Shown piece after piece: positions 35,729-46,670 of a DNA stretch of 64,000 nt. Source of the DNA: Mycobacterium syngnathidarum (GTDB lineage Bacteria; Actinomycetota; Actinomycetes; Mycobacteriales; Mycobacteriaceae). The position numbers and the translations under genes are program-made. The stretch covers positions 434,001-498,000 of the forward strand of contig NZ_MLCL01000089.1 in the NCBI RefSeq assembly GCF_001942625.1. The letters are read 5' to 3'. The notes beneath the pieces were generated by a model. It saw nothing but the letters and a program-made list of their open reading frames with translations. It made no database searches and was not told the DNA's origin. Each line of letters opens with the position of its first letter. Position 1 is the stretch's first letter.

Positions 35729-37186
35729 TCAGCCCGCGGTGCGGGATTGCCCGACCGCGGCGGCGTAGCCGACGGTCCGGGATTGCGGGTGCTCGTGGCG
35801 GTAGGCGTCCGCCCCAGCGGAGGTGGCAAACGGCTTGTACCGCTGATTGGGCGGTGCCGACGGGTCCTGCAGCCACACCGCGTGATCGGCGAAGATCCGC
35901 AGCCCGGTCAGGGTGTCGGGCACATAAGCCGCCCGTACCTCGGCGGTCGTGCCGACTCGGCGCAGCAGGCAGCTCGGTGTCGCCGCGACGTCGGTCGTCT
36001 CGGCTCCGGCGGCCCACAGTTCGGAGGCCTGCGCCGGATCGTCCACCGGAAGTCCACACACCTCGTCGAATCCGGTGAGCCGCATCGGGTTGGCCACGCT
36101 GTCACGCTGCCGCGCGTACCGGTCACCGAACAGCTCCCGCAGATAGCCGTCGTTGATGAATCCGGCGACGTCGAAATCCTTTGTCACCGAACCTCGTCCC
36201 ACCAGATAGTCCTTGACTTTCGCGAACGCGCCGAAGAACTGCTCCTTGAGGGTCATGTCGAAGCTGACCAACCCGTTGGGACCGTTGTAGAGGTAGATCA
36301 CCTCGGGCTCGATACCGGTGATCTCCGAGACCCGCAGCGCCGCCTTGAGCGGATGAGCGACGATGTCGTCGGTGGTGGACTTCATCGACCGCAGGAACGC
36401 CGCCATCACCTCGGGATGCCCAGCGGCGAACTGCTTGCGGACGACCACTCCGTGGAAGGTGGGCACATTGTTGTCCCCGCCGTCGTAGAGCAGTCGCCCC
36501 TGATTGCGGTAGATCACGAGCTGCGGCCAGGGCACGAACTGCGCCAGTCCGTCGACCTGTCCCCCCTCGATCGCCGACGCACCCACCGACGGATCCTGGT
36601 TCACGATCTGCACGGCGCCCTTGTCGATTCCGCTGTTGCGCACCGCCGAAGAGAACATTCCGTCACCCGCGGATCCCAGGCTGGTCGACACCTTCTTGCC
36701 GGTCAGGTCGGCCAGCTTCTGCGCGTCCGAATCTGAGGGCACCACAACCTGGTTCAACGATCCACGCAGGTTGTAGCCGGTGGTCGCGACCATCTCGGTG
36801 ACCGCGTCGTCGTACTTGCGCGTCTTGGATCCGTTGGTGAGCAACGGATAGTCACCCATCGATCCGATGTCGACGTGAGTCGCGATCATCTGCGCGGTAA
36901 GGGGTGCGCCCGACGCGAAGTCCTGCCACACCACCCGGTACCTGGTGCCGGTCTGGGCACCGATTTGCTTGAGGGCCTTCTCGAAGTCACCGCGGTCACG
37001 CAACAGCGTGCCGGCGTTGACCGTGTTGATGGTCTTGGATTGGTAGCCGACGTTGACGACGACCGTCGGCTCGGTGAGCAGACCGCATCCGGTCAGCAGC
37101 TGCGCGCCTCCGACCGTGAGTGCCGCCAACAGACCGGCCGACCGGGCTCGCCACCGGCTACGAGGGAGATGTTGCACGTCGTCCAT
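35729..37186 (-). CDS. ABC transporter substrate-binding lipoprotein with C-terminal extension
   Basis: A 485-residue protein with signal peptide and lipobox LLTGC (residues ~30-34), then a NMT1/ABC sulfonate-type binding domain ([14 protein letters not shown] ... [10 protein letters not shown] ... [15 protein letters not shown] ... GLAQFVPWP) to about residue 370. The extra ~100 C-terminal residues contain [16 protein letters not shown] and [29 protein letters not shown], which recall NosL-type metal/heme-associated domains (weak). Other proteins of the family are ~320-350 residues. First gene of the sulfonate-type uptake operon. Confidence 0.85.
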   Translation of the reverse strand: MDDVQHLPRSRWRARSAGLLAALTVGGAQLLTGCGLLTEPTVVVNVGYQSKTINTVNAGTLLRDRGDFEKALKQIGAQTGTRYRVVWQDFASGAPLTAQMIATHVDIGSMGDYPLLTNGSKTRKYDDAVTEMVATTGYNLRGSLNQVVVPSDSDAQKLADLTGKKVSTSLGSAGDGMFSSAVRNSGIDKGAVQIVNQDPSVGASAIEGGQVDGLAQFVPWPQLVIYRNQGRLLYDGGDNNVPTFHGVVVRKQFAAGHPEVMAAFLRSMKSTTDDIVAHPLKAALRVSEITGIEPEVIYLYNGPNGLVSFDMTLKEQFFGAFAKVKDYLVGRGSVTKDFDVAGFINDGYLRELFGDRYARQRDSVANPMRLTGFDEVCGLPVDDPAQASELWAAGAETTDVAATPSCLLRRVGTTAEVRAAYVPDTLTGLRIFADHAVWLQDPSAPPNQRYKPFATSAGADAYRHEHPQSRTVGYAAAVGQSRTAG

Positions 37187-37330
37187 ACCGACAAGAGTCG
37201 ACGGCTTCTGTTACCTCACTGTCATGTGAGGTTGCGCAGCAGTTACGCCATCTGCACACAGGGAACGCCGAGGTTACGCCACCAAGACCGCCCCTGGCGA
37301 CCGGCACTGAATTCGGAAAGGCTTGCAGCC

Positions 37331-37675
37331 ATGGATGTTTCGACTGAACCTGACTACCGGTTCACGCTTGCCAACGAGCGCACGTTTCTGGCCTGGCAGC
37401 GCACCTCCCTGGGGCTACTGGCGGCGGCCGTCGCCGTGGTGCAGTTCATGCCCGAGCTGACAGTTCCGGGCCTCCGGCACATACTGGGTGTACTGGTCGG
37501 CGCCATGGCGGTCGCCACAGCGGCAGCAGGGTTGGTGCGCTGGGCTCAGGTCGATCGCGCGATGCGCCATGACCAACCGCTGCCACGGCCGGCCATCCCC
37601 GTCTATCTGACTACCGGCCTGGCCACGATGGGACTGGTGACAGTGGGTTTCGCGATCGCGGCCACCGTCGCATGA
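37331..37675 (+). CDS. DUF202 membrane protein
   Basis: A 114-residue protein with three TM helices and the DUF202 signature [21 protein letters not shown]. The function of the family is unknown. It overlaps the next DUF202 gene by four bases (ATGA), so the two form a heteromeric or tandem pair, as is common in mycobacteria. The ATG at 37331 follows a weak AAAGGCTTGC site. Confidence 0.85.
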   Translation: MDVSTEPDYRFTLANERTFLAWQRTSLGLLAAAVAVVQFMPELTVPGLRHILGVLVGAMAVATAAAGLVRWAQVDRAMRHDQPLPRPAIPVYLTTGLATMGLVTVGFAIAATVA

Positions 37676-38019
37676 CGCGTCAAGCGCTGGCGGAGGATCG
37701 TGGGCTGCAGGCCGAACGGACATCGTTGGCATGGACCCGCACCGCGCTGGCCGTCGCGACCTCAGGAGTGTTGGTGCTGCTGCGCGACGGCCGAACGGTT
37801 GGCCTTGGCCACGATCCGGTACGCATCACGGTGGTCATCGCGGCGCTCGTTCTCGCGGCGGGCGTGTACGCGGTCGGGCTGCAGCGGCGCCGTCAATTGC
37901 TGGCCCGCCCGCGCGATTGCGCGGCGGCCGGACGGCGTTATCTGCCGGGTATCGGGATCGCCGTCATCATCGAAGCACTTCTGGTGGTGACGTACCTGGC
38001 ATTGTCCGCCGCGCCATGA
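37672..38019 (+). CDS. DUF202 membrane protein, second of a pair
   Basis: A 115-residue protein with three TM helices; DUF202 core is [18 protein letters not shown]. Starts at ATG 37672 within the stop of the first DUF202 gene. The 3' end overlaps the end of the convergent DUF559-type gene by about 53 bases. Confidence 0.85.
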   Translation: MTRQALAEDRGLQAERTSLAWTRTALAVATSGVLVLLRDGRTVGLGHDPVRITVVIAALVLAAGVYAVGLQRRRQLLARPRDCAAAGRRYLPGIGIAVIIEALLVVTYLALSAAP

Positions 38020-38932
38020 CGGCCCGATCTTGCGCGGCCCATATCTTCTGTCTCACCCGCTGTAGCAGGTTGTTCGACCCGGACACCATCGACCTGGTCA
38101 CCCACACGACGCCCCATCCGCGCGCTTCGAGTTCGGCCGTATGCTCGTGCACCCACGTTCGATGACGCGCAGAATCGTGCTCCTCATCGCATTCGACCGC
38201 CACCTTCCATCGGCGCCAGCCCATCGGCACTCGGGTGCAGACCAGACCCCACTGGTCGTAGAACGGGATCTGCGTTTCGAGCCCTGGGATGCCTATGTTC
38301 CGAAGCACGAGCCTGGTGCGCGTCTCGAGCGGCGACTCGGCAGCGCCGTCAGACTGTGCCAGTGATATCCGCAGCCGATCGATGCCGCGGATGCCTGGAT
38401 TCGCGTCGACCAACGACCACACCTTGTCGGGGTCCAGTTTGGTCTTGTTCATCAGCGCATCCAAGATCGGTATCGCCTTGGGGGTCGGCAACAGTCGGCC
38501 CAGGTCGAACACCGTCCGGGCCACTGTGGTGACCCGCATCCCGTCGAAGTCGCGAACATGTTCTGGTGCAAGCGCATACGAGTGCACCCGCAGCCCTTCC
38601 GGCGCATGGCGATTGGTCCGCACAACCTCCGCCGGGTCATCGACGTTCAGCCATTTGGTGCCATAGACGGCTGCGGCCGAAATCCCGCTCAGCACCGCAT
38701 CGGGACCGGCGAACAGCCATGCCGCCCTGGCTCGCATTTCCGGTGTCAGCGCGACCTCGTTGGCCAGATACACATTGCGGTAGACCGCGCGATACTTCGT
38801 CGCGAGCTCGCGCTCACTGAGTTGCCCAGCTCGGATCGCCTCGCTCCCGAGGAACGGCCTGGAAGAACGTCTGTCCATGCCCGCCAGCATCGGCTGGCCT
38901 GCCGACAATTCTCGCGGCCGGAGCCTGGTCAT
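37967..38932 (-). CDS. DUF559/Vsr-like endonuclease-fold protein
   Basis: A 321-residue protein of a type abundant in mycobacteria. The N-terminal half has a winged-helix AbiEi-like region (RPFLGSEAIRAGQLSERELATKYRAVYRNVYL). The C-terminal half has the Vsr/DUF559-like segment WKVAVECDEEHDSARHRTWVHEHTAELEARGWGVVWVT, with acidic residues and a histidine of restriction-endonuclease-like folds. Function is unproven; annotations range from antitoxin-like to nuclease. The start is uncertain: ATG 38932 is used, but ATG 38890 and 38878 are also possible. A 21-bp inverted repeat lies just upstream. Confidence 0.7.
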   Translation of the reverse strand: MTRLRPRELSAGQPMLAGMDRRSSRPFLGSEAIRAGQLSERELATKYRAVYRNVYLANEVALTPEMRARAAWLFAGPDAVLSGISAAAVYGTKWLNVDDPAEVVRTNRHAPEGLRVHSYALAPEHVRDFDGMRVTTVARTVFDLGRLLPTPKAIPILDALMNKTKLDPDKVWSLVDANPGIRGIDRLRISLAQSDGAAESPLETRTRLVLRNIGIPGLETQIPFYDQWGLVCTRVPMGWRRWKVAVECDEEHDSARHRTWVHEHTAELEARGWGVVWVTRSMVSGSNNLLQRVRQKIWAAQDRAVMARRTMPGTSPPEVLR

Positions 38933-38967
38933 CCACAGGCCGGTGTCCGGGTTGGGTAGTTGATCAG

Positions 38968-39045
38968 GACACTGTGACGAGTGTGCAGGATCTCTACGCG
39001 ATCTCGCAGTTCTGGTCGGAAAAGCTGCACACTCGTCACAGTGTC
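38968..39045. repeat. Perfect 21-base inverted repeat between gyrB-like and DUF559 genes
   Basis: GACACTGTGACGAGTGTGCAG (38968-38988) and its exact reverse complement (39025-39045) are separated by 36 bases. It lies in the 160-base gap beyond the 3' end of the gyrB-like gene and upstream of the DUF559 gene, so it can act as a terminator for the former or as an operator of the latter. There is no U-tract. Confidence 0.65.
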
Positions 39046-39092
39046 TTGGAAGGGATATATGGAGCTGAACGGGCGGAAAGGCCGCCCGGAAG

Positions 39093-41024
<1,932 letters not shown>

Positions 41025-41031
41025 TCAGAGC

Positions 41032-41061
41032 GAAGCCCTGCCCCGGGCGGGGCAGGGCTTC
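41032..41061 (-). terminator. 13-bp stem hairpin between sulfatase and gyrB-like gene
   Basis: GAAGCCCTGCCCC (41032-41044) pairs perfectly with GGGGCAGGGCTTC (41049-41061) around a GGGC loop. It lies six bases after the sulfatase stop and 22 bases upstream of the gyrB-like ATG, whose AAAGGGGAG ribosome site follows it directly. No U-tract. It may terminate the sulfatase transcript, or attenuate read-through into gyrB. Confidence 0.7.
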
Positions 41062-41066
41062 TGGTG

Positions 41067-42431
41067 CTACTCGGCGCTGACCGGCTCGCGGGCAGGTACG
41101 AATTCGATCGGCGCGCCGGCTGGAATCAGCTGCTCGGTCTCGACGCTGGCCTCGAACTCCTGGATGAAGCGGTAGGCATGCTGCATCACCCACCAACGCA
41201 CCCAGGTCTGGTTGACCGCCTCGCGTTCCTTCGGGTCCTCCAGCAGGTTGGTGATGCGCGCGAAGCCCAGCGGGATCTCCGGGTCGTGGAAGTGCTGCTG
41301 GCGTTTGAAGTTGATCTTGAATTGAGACCACTTCACCGCGTGCAATTCTTCGTTGAGCCACACCATGCAGCCATCGCGGCTGGATTCCTCTGCGCCACCG
41401 AAGAATTCCCGCTGGTCGATGCCGTCGATGATCCGGTCCTCGGGGATCTCACAACCGGCCCACCGCAGCAAGGTCGGGAACATGTCGGTGACGTGCACCA
41501 TCTCGTTGCTCTCGCGCACCGGGACGTTTCCTGGGTAGCGGATCAGGCATGGCGTCCGAATCCCGCCCTCGGCAGAACTGAAGTACGACCCGTCGAAGAA
41601 CCCCGCGGTGCCACGTCCGGCCAGGTGGTCCTCGGCGCCGTTGTCCCCCGCCATGATGACGATCGTGTTGTCCTCGATGCCTAATTCGGTCAGGTAGTCG
41701 AGAATGCTGCCGAAGTCGTGGTCGAGCATCAGCAGCGAATCACCCCACGCCCCATTGGTGCTCTTGCCCTTGAACTCCTCGCGGACCTCCATCGGGAAAT
41801 GCATCAGTGAGTGGTTGTGGTACAGGTAGAACGGCTTGTCCGCCTCGACGCTGCGTTTCATGAACGCCTTGGCGCGGCGGTCGTATTCGCCGTCCACCTC
41901 ACCCTTGAGCTTGACGGTCAGCTGCTGATCGGTGGCCTGGACACCCCCGACCTTGGTGCCGTCATACATGTAGGAGTAGCCGTCGCGATCGCCGTCGTAC
42001 CACGGGTCGTCGGGCCACAGGCACTCGTCGTAGGTGCGGGCCGGGCCGTACCATTCGTCGAACCCGTGATCAGTCGGCCACCGGCCGTCCTCGGCACCGA
42101 TGTGCCACTTGCCGAAACATGCTGTGGCATAGCCGGCTTCGGACAGGATGTCACCCATGGTGCGCTCCCAGGCCACGATCCCGCCGCCGTTCCCTCCCAA
42201 GGCGATGGTGTGGTTGCCGGATCGGATCGGGTATCGACCGGTCATCAACGCGGAGCGGGTGGGTGTGCACTGCGGTTCGACGACGAAGTGCGACAGCTTC
42301 AGCGACTCGGCCGCGAACGCGTCCATCCGGGCGGTGTCAGCGCCGCGAAGGATGCCGCCGCCGTAGCAGCCGAGCTCACCCATTCCCAGGTTGTCGACGT
42401 GGAAATACACGATGTTGGGTTTTTTGGACAT
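41067..42431 (-). CDS. Type I sulfatase (arylsulfatase-like)
   Basis: A 454-residue alkaline phosphatase-superfamily protein. The formylglycine motif CTPTR (C55-x-P-x-R59) followed by SALMTGR, metal-binding HVDNLG near residue 11, GKWHIG (Lys/His pair), and DNGAEDH are seen. The cysteine is converted to formylglycine by an FGE; such an enzyme is encoded just upstream (43432-44307). No signal peptide, so it is probably cytosolic, as bacterial choline-sulfatase or arylsulfatase proteins can be. It follows the GntR gene by 62 bases. It releases sulfate from an unknown ester. Confidence 0.92.
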   Translation of the reverse strand: MSKKPNIVYFHVDNLGMGELGCYGGGILRGADTARMDAFAAESLKLSHFVVEPQCTPTRSALMTGRYPIRSGNHTIALGGNGGGIVAWERTMGDILSEAGYATACFGKWHIGAEDGRWPTDHGFDEWYGPARTYDECLWPDDPWYDGDRDGYSYMYDGTKVGGVQATDQQLTVKLKGEVDGEYDRRAKAFMKRSVEADKPFYLYHNHSLMHFPMEVREEFKGKSTNGAWGDSLLMLDHDFGSILDYLTELGIEDNTIVIMAGDNGAEDHLAGRGTAGFFDGSYFSSAEGGIRTPCLIRYPGNVPVRESNEMVHVTDMFPTLLRWAGCEIPEDRIIDGIDQREFFGGAEESSRDGCMVWLNEELHAVKWSQFKINFKRQQHFHDPEIPLGFARITNLLEDPKEREAVNQTWVRWWVMQHAYRFIQEFEASVETEQLIPAGAPIEFVPAREPVSAE

Positions 42432-42493
42432 GGTTGAGCTACCTCTCTGTCGATAGGGTGAAATCCGGTGAAGGTGAAGTGGAGAAGCGCCGG

Positions 42494-43306
42494 CTACGTT
42501 GGCGGCTGTGACGGTTGGTCAGGCGACCGCGCGGCAATCGTCATCAACGAGCACCGATCGCCGCGGTAGCGCACGGTCTCGAAGTCGAACGGCGTGCCGT
42601 CTTCCAGATGGGTCAACCGGTGCAGCAGCAACAGTGGTGCGCCGGAACGGATTTGCAGAAGCTCAGCGGTGGTGGCATCTGCCGAGACCGACTCCACGGT
42701 CATCTCGGCCCAGCCCAGCCGCATGCCGAGTTCGCGCTCGATCAGTGCGAACACATCCTGCCGGTCGAGGTTCGCGTCGACAGGAATAGCGCCGACCCGC
42801 AACGAGGTGGTGTCGAGCGACAGCGGCACCCCGCCGACTGACCGCAGCCGTTCGATGAACAGAATCGGCGCGTTCTCAGGCAATTGGAGTTTGGCGGCCA
42901 CGAACGGCGAGGCGGTTGACTCGCGTACCGAGAGCACCGTGTTCTCGACCGGCAGTTGGTGGCCGGCCAGCGACTCGGCCAGGCCCTCGAGGCGGTCGAT
43001 GCGCTGGCTCAACTTGGCGCCCGTGACGAAGGTCCCCGCGCCCTGCACTCGGGTGATCAGCCCCTCGCCGCGGAGCAGCTCCAGGGCTTCGCGGATGGCG
43101 TTGCGGCTGACCCCGAACTCGGCGGCAAGCTCGTTTTCCGGTGGCAGCATCGGGCGCGCTGCCGCCAACCCGCCGTACACGCCGTCGAGGATCTGGCCGC
43201 GCAGAACGTCCCGGGCCCACCGGGCGGCATCGGCCCGGGTGCCGGCGTAGTCCCTGATCAAAGGACCGGGAAAGTCCTTCGGCGGGATGTGCGGGCGGCG
43301 GGTCAT
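42494..43306 (-). CDS. GntR/HutC-family regulator with UTRA domain
   Basis: A 270-residue protein. Winged helix at ~30-95: LRGQILDGVYG...LPPENELAAEFGVSRNAIREALELLRGEGLITRVQGAGTFV. UTRA ligand-binding domain at ~120-255: PILFIERLRSVGGVPLSLDTTSL and LLLLHRLTHLEDGTPFDFETVRYRGDR. UTRA regulators respond to sugars or small organic acids. It lies between the FGE and sulfatase genes on the same strand, and probably controls this group through a site upstream at 43333-43363. Confidence 0.9.
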   Translation of the reverse strand: MTRRPHIPPKDFPGPLIRDYAGTRADAARWARDVLRGQILDGVYGGLAAARPMLPPENELAAEFGVSRNAIREALELLRGEGLITRVQGAGTFVTGAKLSQRIDRLEGLAESLAGHQLPVENTVLSVRESTASPFVAAKLQLPENAPILFIERLRSVGGVPLSLDTTSLRVGAIPVDANLDRQDVFALIERELGMRLGWAEMTVESVSADATTAELLQIRSGAPLLLLHRLTHLEDGTPFDFETVRYRGDRCSLMTIAARSPDQPSQPPT

Positions 43307-43332
43307 GACTTCACTGTGCCACCGATATCACC

Positions 43333-43363
43333 AGGTGGCGATACGGCAAGTGTTACGCCACCT
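43333..43363. promoter_or_regulatory. Inverted repeat upstream of the GntR gene (candidate operator)
   Basis: AGGTGGCG (43333-43340) and CGCCACCT (43356-43363) form an 8-base inverted repeat with a 15-base spacer, about 30 bases before the GntR start. A second GCCACC copy lies at about 43318. The region also separates the GntR gene from FGE, so it may hold a promoter for the GntR-sulfatase pair. Confidence 0.45.
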
Positions 43364-43431
43364 GTTACTTCGTAAAGCCCTAGGCCAGGGACTATGAAGC
43401 GGCGTTTCGACGGGACTTCCGCCACCACGGA

Positions 43432-44307
43432 CTAGTTGGCGACACAGCGGAATCCGATGTGCGTAGTGGCGCTGTCCTGCGATTGCGACGACCGGGCGGC
43501 GGGCCGGTAGCGGTGGCAATACTCGGGTGCACACAGGTGTGACCCGCCCTTGAGTGTCTGCATCACCGACGGGTCACCGGCCAGTCCGGGACAGCATCCA
43601 GCCGACTCGGAGTCGGTGCGGTGTCGTGGTGTGTAGCGAGTGGTAGTCCACTCCCACACGTTGCCGATCATGTCGGCCAGGCCAAATGCGTTCGGCGGGA
43701 ACGCGCCGACCGGTGAAGTCCCGACCCAACCGAGGGCACCCCTATTGCGGTACGGGAACTCCCCCTGCCACGTATTGGCCATCAAGCGCCCCTCGGGCCG
43801 GACGTCGTCGCCCCAGGCGTAGATCGTCGTCGCACCTGCCCGAGCGGCGTACTCCCACTCTGCCTCGGTGGGCAGCCGCCGTCCGGCCCACGCCGCATAC
43901 GCGATGGCGTCGGGATAGGAGATCTGGACCACGGGGTGATCGAGCCGGTCCTCGACGGACGATTCAGGCCCTCGCGGATGCTTCCAGCAGGCACCGGGAA
44001 CCCAGTCCCACCATTGCCGCCAGTCCCGCAGGTCCACCGGTCCGTCGGTGGCTCGAAACACCAGGGCACCCGGGACGAGTTCGCCGGCGGGCACCCCCGG
44101 GAAGGCCGCCGGATCCAATTGTTGTTCGGCGACGGTGACATAACCCGTGGCCGCCACGAACTCGGCGAACTGCGCATTGGTGACGGGATGCCGCTCGATA
44201 CCAAACGGTGCGACGGTCACCTCATGCACCGGCGACTCCTCGGGATAGAAGTTCTGCGACCCCATGCGGTATGTGCCGCCGTCAAGCGCGACGAGTTCGG
44301 TGAGCAT
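43432..44307 (-). CDS. Formylglycine-generating enzyme (sulfatase-modifying factor)
   Basis: A 291-residue SUMF1/FGE-type protein: VALDGGTYRMGSQNFYPEESPVHEV, HPVTNAQFAEFVAATGYVT, RLPTEAEWEYAARAG, MIGNVWEWT, and the copper/substrate cysteines in GGSHLCAPEYCHRYRPAARS near residues 255-275, followed by HIGFRC. The enzyme oxidises the cysteine of CxPxR in sulfatases to formylglycine, here most likely that of the neighbouring sulfatase. It follows galK by 45 bases. Length and motifs match the mycobacterial FGE. Confidence 0.94.
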   Translation of the reverse strand: MLTELVALDGGTYRMGSQNFYPEESPVHEVTVAPFGIERHPVTNAQFAEFVAATGYVTVAEQQLDPAAFPGVPAGELVPGALVFRATDGPVDLRDWRQWWDWVPGACWKHPRGPESSVEDRLDHPVVQISYPDAIAYAAWAGRRLPTEAEWEYAARAGATTIYAWGDDVRPEGRLMANTWQGEFPYRNRGALGWVGTSPVGAFPPNAFGLADMIGNVWEWTTTRYTPRHRTDSESAGCCPGLAGDPSVMQTLKGGSHLCAPEYCHRYRPAARSSQSQDSATTHIGFRCVAN

Positions 44308-44352
44308 GCGGACAGACTAGGTAGGTCCGGAACACGGCGCAGTCCAGCGCAC

Positions 44353-45426
44353 TTACCGTCCCGCGCCGCCGGCGGCATGCGTTCGGGAGATGACCGGCTC
44401 CGGATATCCGGCAGCACCTACGGCACCGACGATCGTCTGACGGACCGCTGGCTCGAGCTGCGAAGGCACCAGCGCGATGACGCAACCACCGAACCCGCCA
44501 CCGGTCATCCTCGCCCCCAACGCACCCGCCTGCACCGCACTGTCGGCGATCAGGTCGAGATGCGGTGTGGTGATCTCGAAGTCGTCTCGCATCGAGGCGT
44601 GCGATGCGGTCCACAGCTGACCAACCGCGGTGAAATCCGAAGACTCCAGGGCAGCAACACAATCGAGCACCCGCTGATTCTCGGTGAGCACATGGCGTGC
44701 CCTTCGACCATCGATCGGATCTCGCACGGTCCCGAGCGCTGACGCATCAGATACCTCCCGCAACGTGGCCACCCCGAGGTCGGCGGCCGCCCGCTCGCAT
44801 GACGCCCGCCGGGCCGCATACTCGCCGCCGGCGTGCGCATGCCGGGCGCGGGAATCGACCAACAGCAGGGCCACCCCGGCCGGCTCGGGATCGAAGCGCA
44901 CCGGCCGTACGGTGAGGTCGCGAAAGTCGATCAGCATCGCCTGCCCGGGGGCACCGAACAGCGACGCCAGCTGATCGAGCAAACCGGTTGGTGCGCCGAC
45001 GTACTCGTTCTCGGCCCGTTGCGCGATCCGGGCCTGCTCGCCGCGATCGAGCTCGACCCCGGCCGCGGCGAGCAGGGCGCCGAGCACCGCGCATTCCAGC
45101 GCGGCCGACGACGACAACCCCGAACCGATCTCGACGTCACCGGTAATCGTCATGGCCCCGCCCGGCACCGAGATCCCGGCAGCGCCCAGCGCCCACACCA
45201 CCCCGGCGACATACGCAGCCCATCCCGTCACGCCTGCCGGCACGGTATCCACACCGATCCGCGCGGTACCGAATGCGCTCGACACCGCGAGCACACCTGA
45301 GGAATCCGGCGCGAAGTCGGCAAAAGTCCGCTGCGGCAAGGCTATCGGCAGAGCGAACCCCGAGTTGTAGTCGGTGTGCTCCCCGATCAGATTGATCCGG
45401 CCCGGGGCGGAGTATCCGACCGTCAT
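44353..45426 (-). CDS. galK: Galactokinase
   Basis: A 357-residue GHMP kinase: N-terminal [27 protein letters not shown] (galactokinase signature), ATP-binding [20 protein letters not shown], and C-terminal [17 protein letters not shown]. It phosphorylates galactose at C1 for the Leloir pathway. No galE, galT or galU is adjacent. It heads the leftward group galK-FGE-(GntR)-sulfatase, which may connect sulfated galactose-type substrates with uptake of the sugar (inference). It is divergent from the FAD monooxygenase. Confidence 0.95.
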   Translation of the reverse strand: MTVGYSAPGRINLIGEHTDYNSGFALPIALPQRTFADFAPDSSGVLAVSSAFGTARIGVDTVPAGVTGWAAYVAGVVWALGAAGISVPGGAMTITGDVEIGSGLSSSAALECAVLGALLAAAGVELDRGEQARIAQRAENEYVGAPTGLLDQLASLFGAPGQAMLIDFRDLTVRPVRFDPEPAGVALLLVDSRARHAHAGGEYAARRASCERAAADLGVATLREVSDASALGTVRDPIDGRRARHVLTENQRVLDCVAALESSDFTAVGQLWTASHASMRDDFEITTPHLDLIADSAVQAGALGARMTGGGFGGCVIALVPSQLEPAVRQTIVGAVGAAGYPEPVISRTHAAGGAGR

Positions 45427-45485
45427 AGCCGAACCCTAGTGCCTCAGGCGTGCCGGTCCCATCGGCGGCGTAGCATCGAATTGTC

Positions 45486-46670
45486 ATGCGCATCGCCATC
45501 AGTGGAGCCGGGGTCGCCGGGGCGGCACTCGCGCACTGGCTGCATCGCACCGGCCACGCTCCCACACTGATCGAGCGGGCTCCGGCGTTTCGAACCGGCG
45601 GCTACATGATCGACTTCTGGGGCATCGGCTACCGGGTGGCCCGCGAGATGGGCATCGAGCCGGCCATCCGCGATGCGGGCTACGACGTGCAATCGGTGCG
45701 CACGCTCGGCCCCGACGGCAGTACCCAGGCAGAGCTGCGCGTCGACGTGTTCCGACGCATGATCGGCAACGATTTCGTCAGCCTGCCGCGCGGTGATCTG
45801 GCGGCGGCGATCTACCGGACCGTCGAAGACGACGTGCCGACCGTGTTCAGCGACAGCATCACCGGCATCGACCAGCGTCCCGACGGGGTGCGGGTGACGT
45901 TCGAGAACACTCCGGCCGACGACTTCGACCTCGTCATCGGCGCCGATGGCCTGCACTCCAACGTGCGCGGCCTGGTATTCGGCCCCGAGGAGCGGTTCGA
46001 GCACTACCTGGGCTGCAAGGTCGCCGCCTGTGTGGTCGACGGTTACCGCCCGCGCACCGGCGCGACCACCTCCGACGCCTACCTCACCTACAGCATTCCG
46101 GGGCGACAGGTCGGGCAGTTCACCTTGCGCGGTGACCGCACCATGTTCCTGTTCGTATTCCGTGACGAGCACGGCCACCACGACATGACGCCAAAAGAGC
46201 AGTTACACAACCAGTTCGACGACGCCGGATGGGAATGCCGTGAGATCCTGACGGCGGTCGACGCCGTCGACGATCTCTACTTCGACGTGGTCAGCCAGAT
46301 CCGCATGGACCACTGGTCGCAGGACCGGGTGCTGCTGATCGGTGACGCCGCGGGCTGCATCTCACTGCTCGGCGGTGAGGGCACCGGGCTGGCCATCACC
46401 GAGGCCTACGCGCTGGCCGGGGAACTCGCCGGCGCCGAGGGCGACCACCGCCGGGCCTTCGCGAGCTACGAGGCGCTGTTACGGCCGTTCATCGAGGGCA
46501 AGCAGGCCGGCGCCGAACGAATGCTCGGCTTTTTCGCCACCAGAACGCGGTTCGGGTTGTGGTTCCGCAACGTGGCACTGCGCGCGATGAACCTGGGCCG
46601 CCCGGTGGCCGGCCTGTTCACCGGCAGTGTGCGCGACGATCTCGACCTGCCCGACTACCGGATCGGCTGA
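45486..46670 (+). CDS. FAD-dependent monooxygenase (PHBH/TetX-like class A)
   Basis: A 394-residue flavoprotein. Seen: N-terminal ISGAGVAGAALAHWLHRTGH (dinucleotide fold), middle GADGLHSNVRGLVFG (DG motif), and VLLIGDAAGCISLLGGEGTGLAITEAYALAGEL (GD motif). The family hydroxylates phenolic or polyketide substrates with NAD(P)H and O2. The substrate is unknown. It is convergent with a P450 gene, overlapping by ~53 bases at the 3' ends. Confidence 0.88.
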   Translation: MRIAISGAGVAGAALAHWLHRTGHAPTLIERAPAFRTGGYMIDFWGIGYRVAREMGIEPAIRDAGYDVQSVRTLGPDGSTQAELRVDVFRRMIGNDFVSLPRGDLAAAIYRTVEDDVPTVFSDSITGIDQRPDGVRVTFENTPADDFDLVIGADGLHSNVRGLVFGPEERFEHYLGCKVAACVVDGYRPRTGATTSDAYLTYSIPGRQVGQFTLRGDRTMFLFVFRDEHGHHDMTPKEQLHNQFDDAGWECREILTAVDAVDDLYFDVVSQIRMDHWSQDRVLLIGDAAGCISLLGGEGTGLAITEAYALAGELAGAEGDHRRAFASYEALLRPFIEGKQAGAERMLGFFATRTRFGLWFRNVALRAMNLGRPVAGLFTGSVRDDLDLPDYRIG

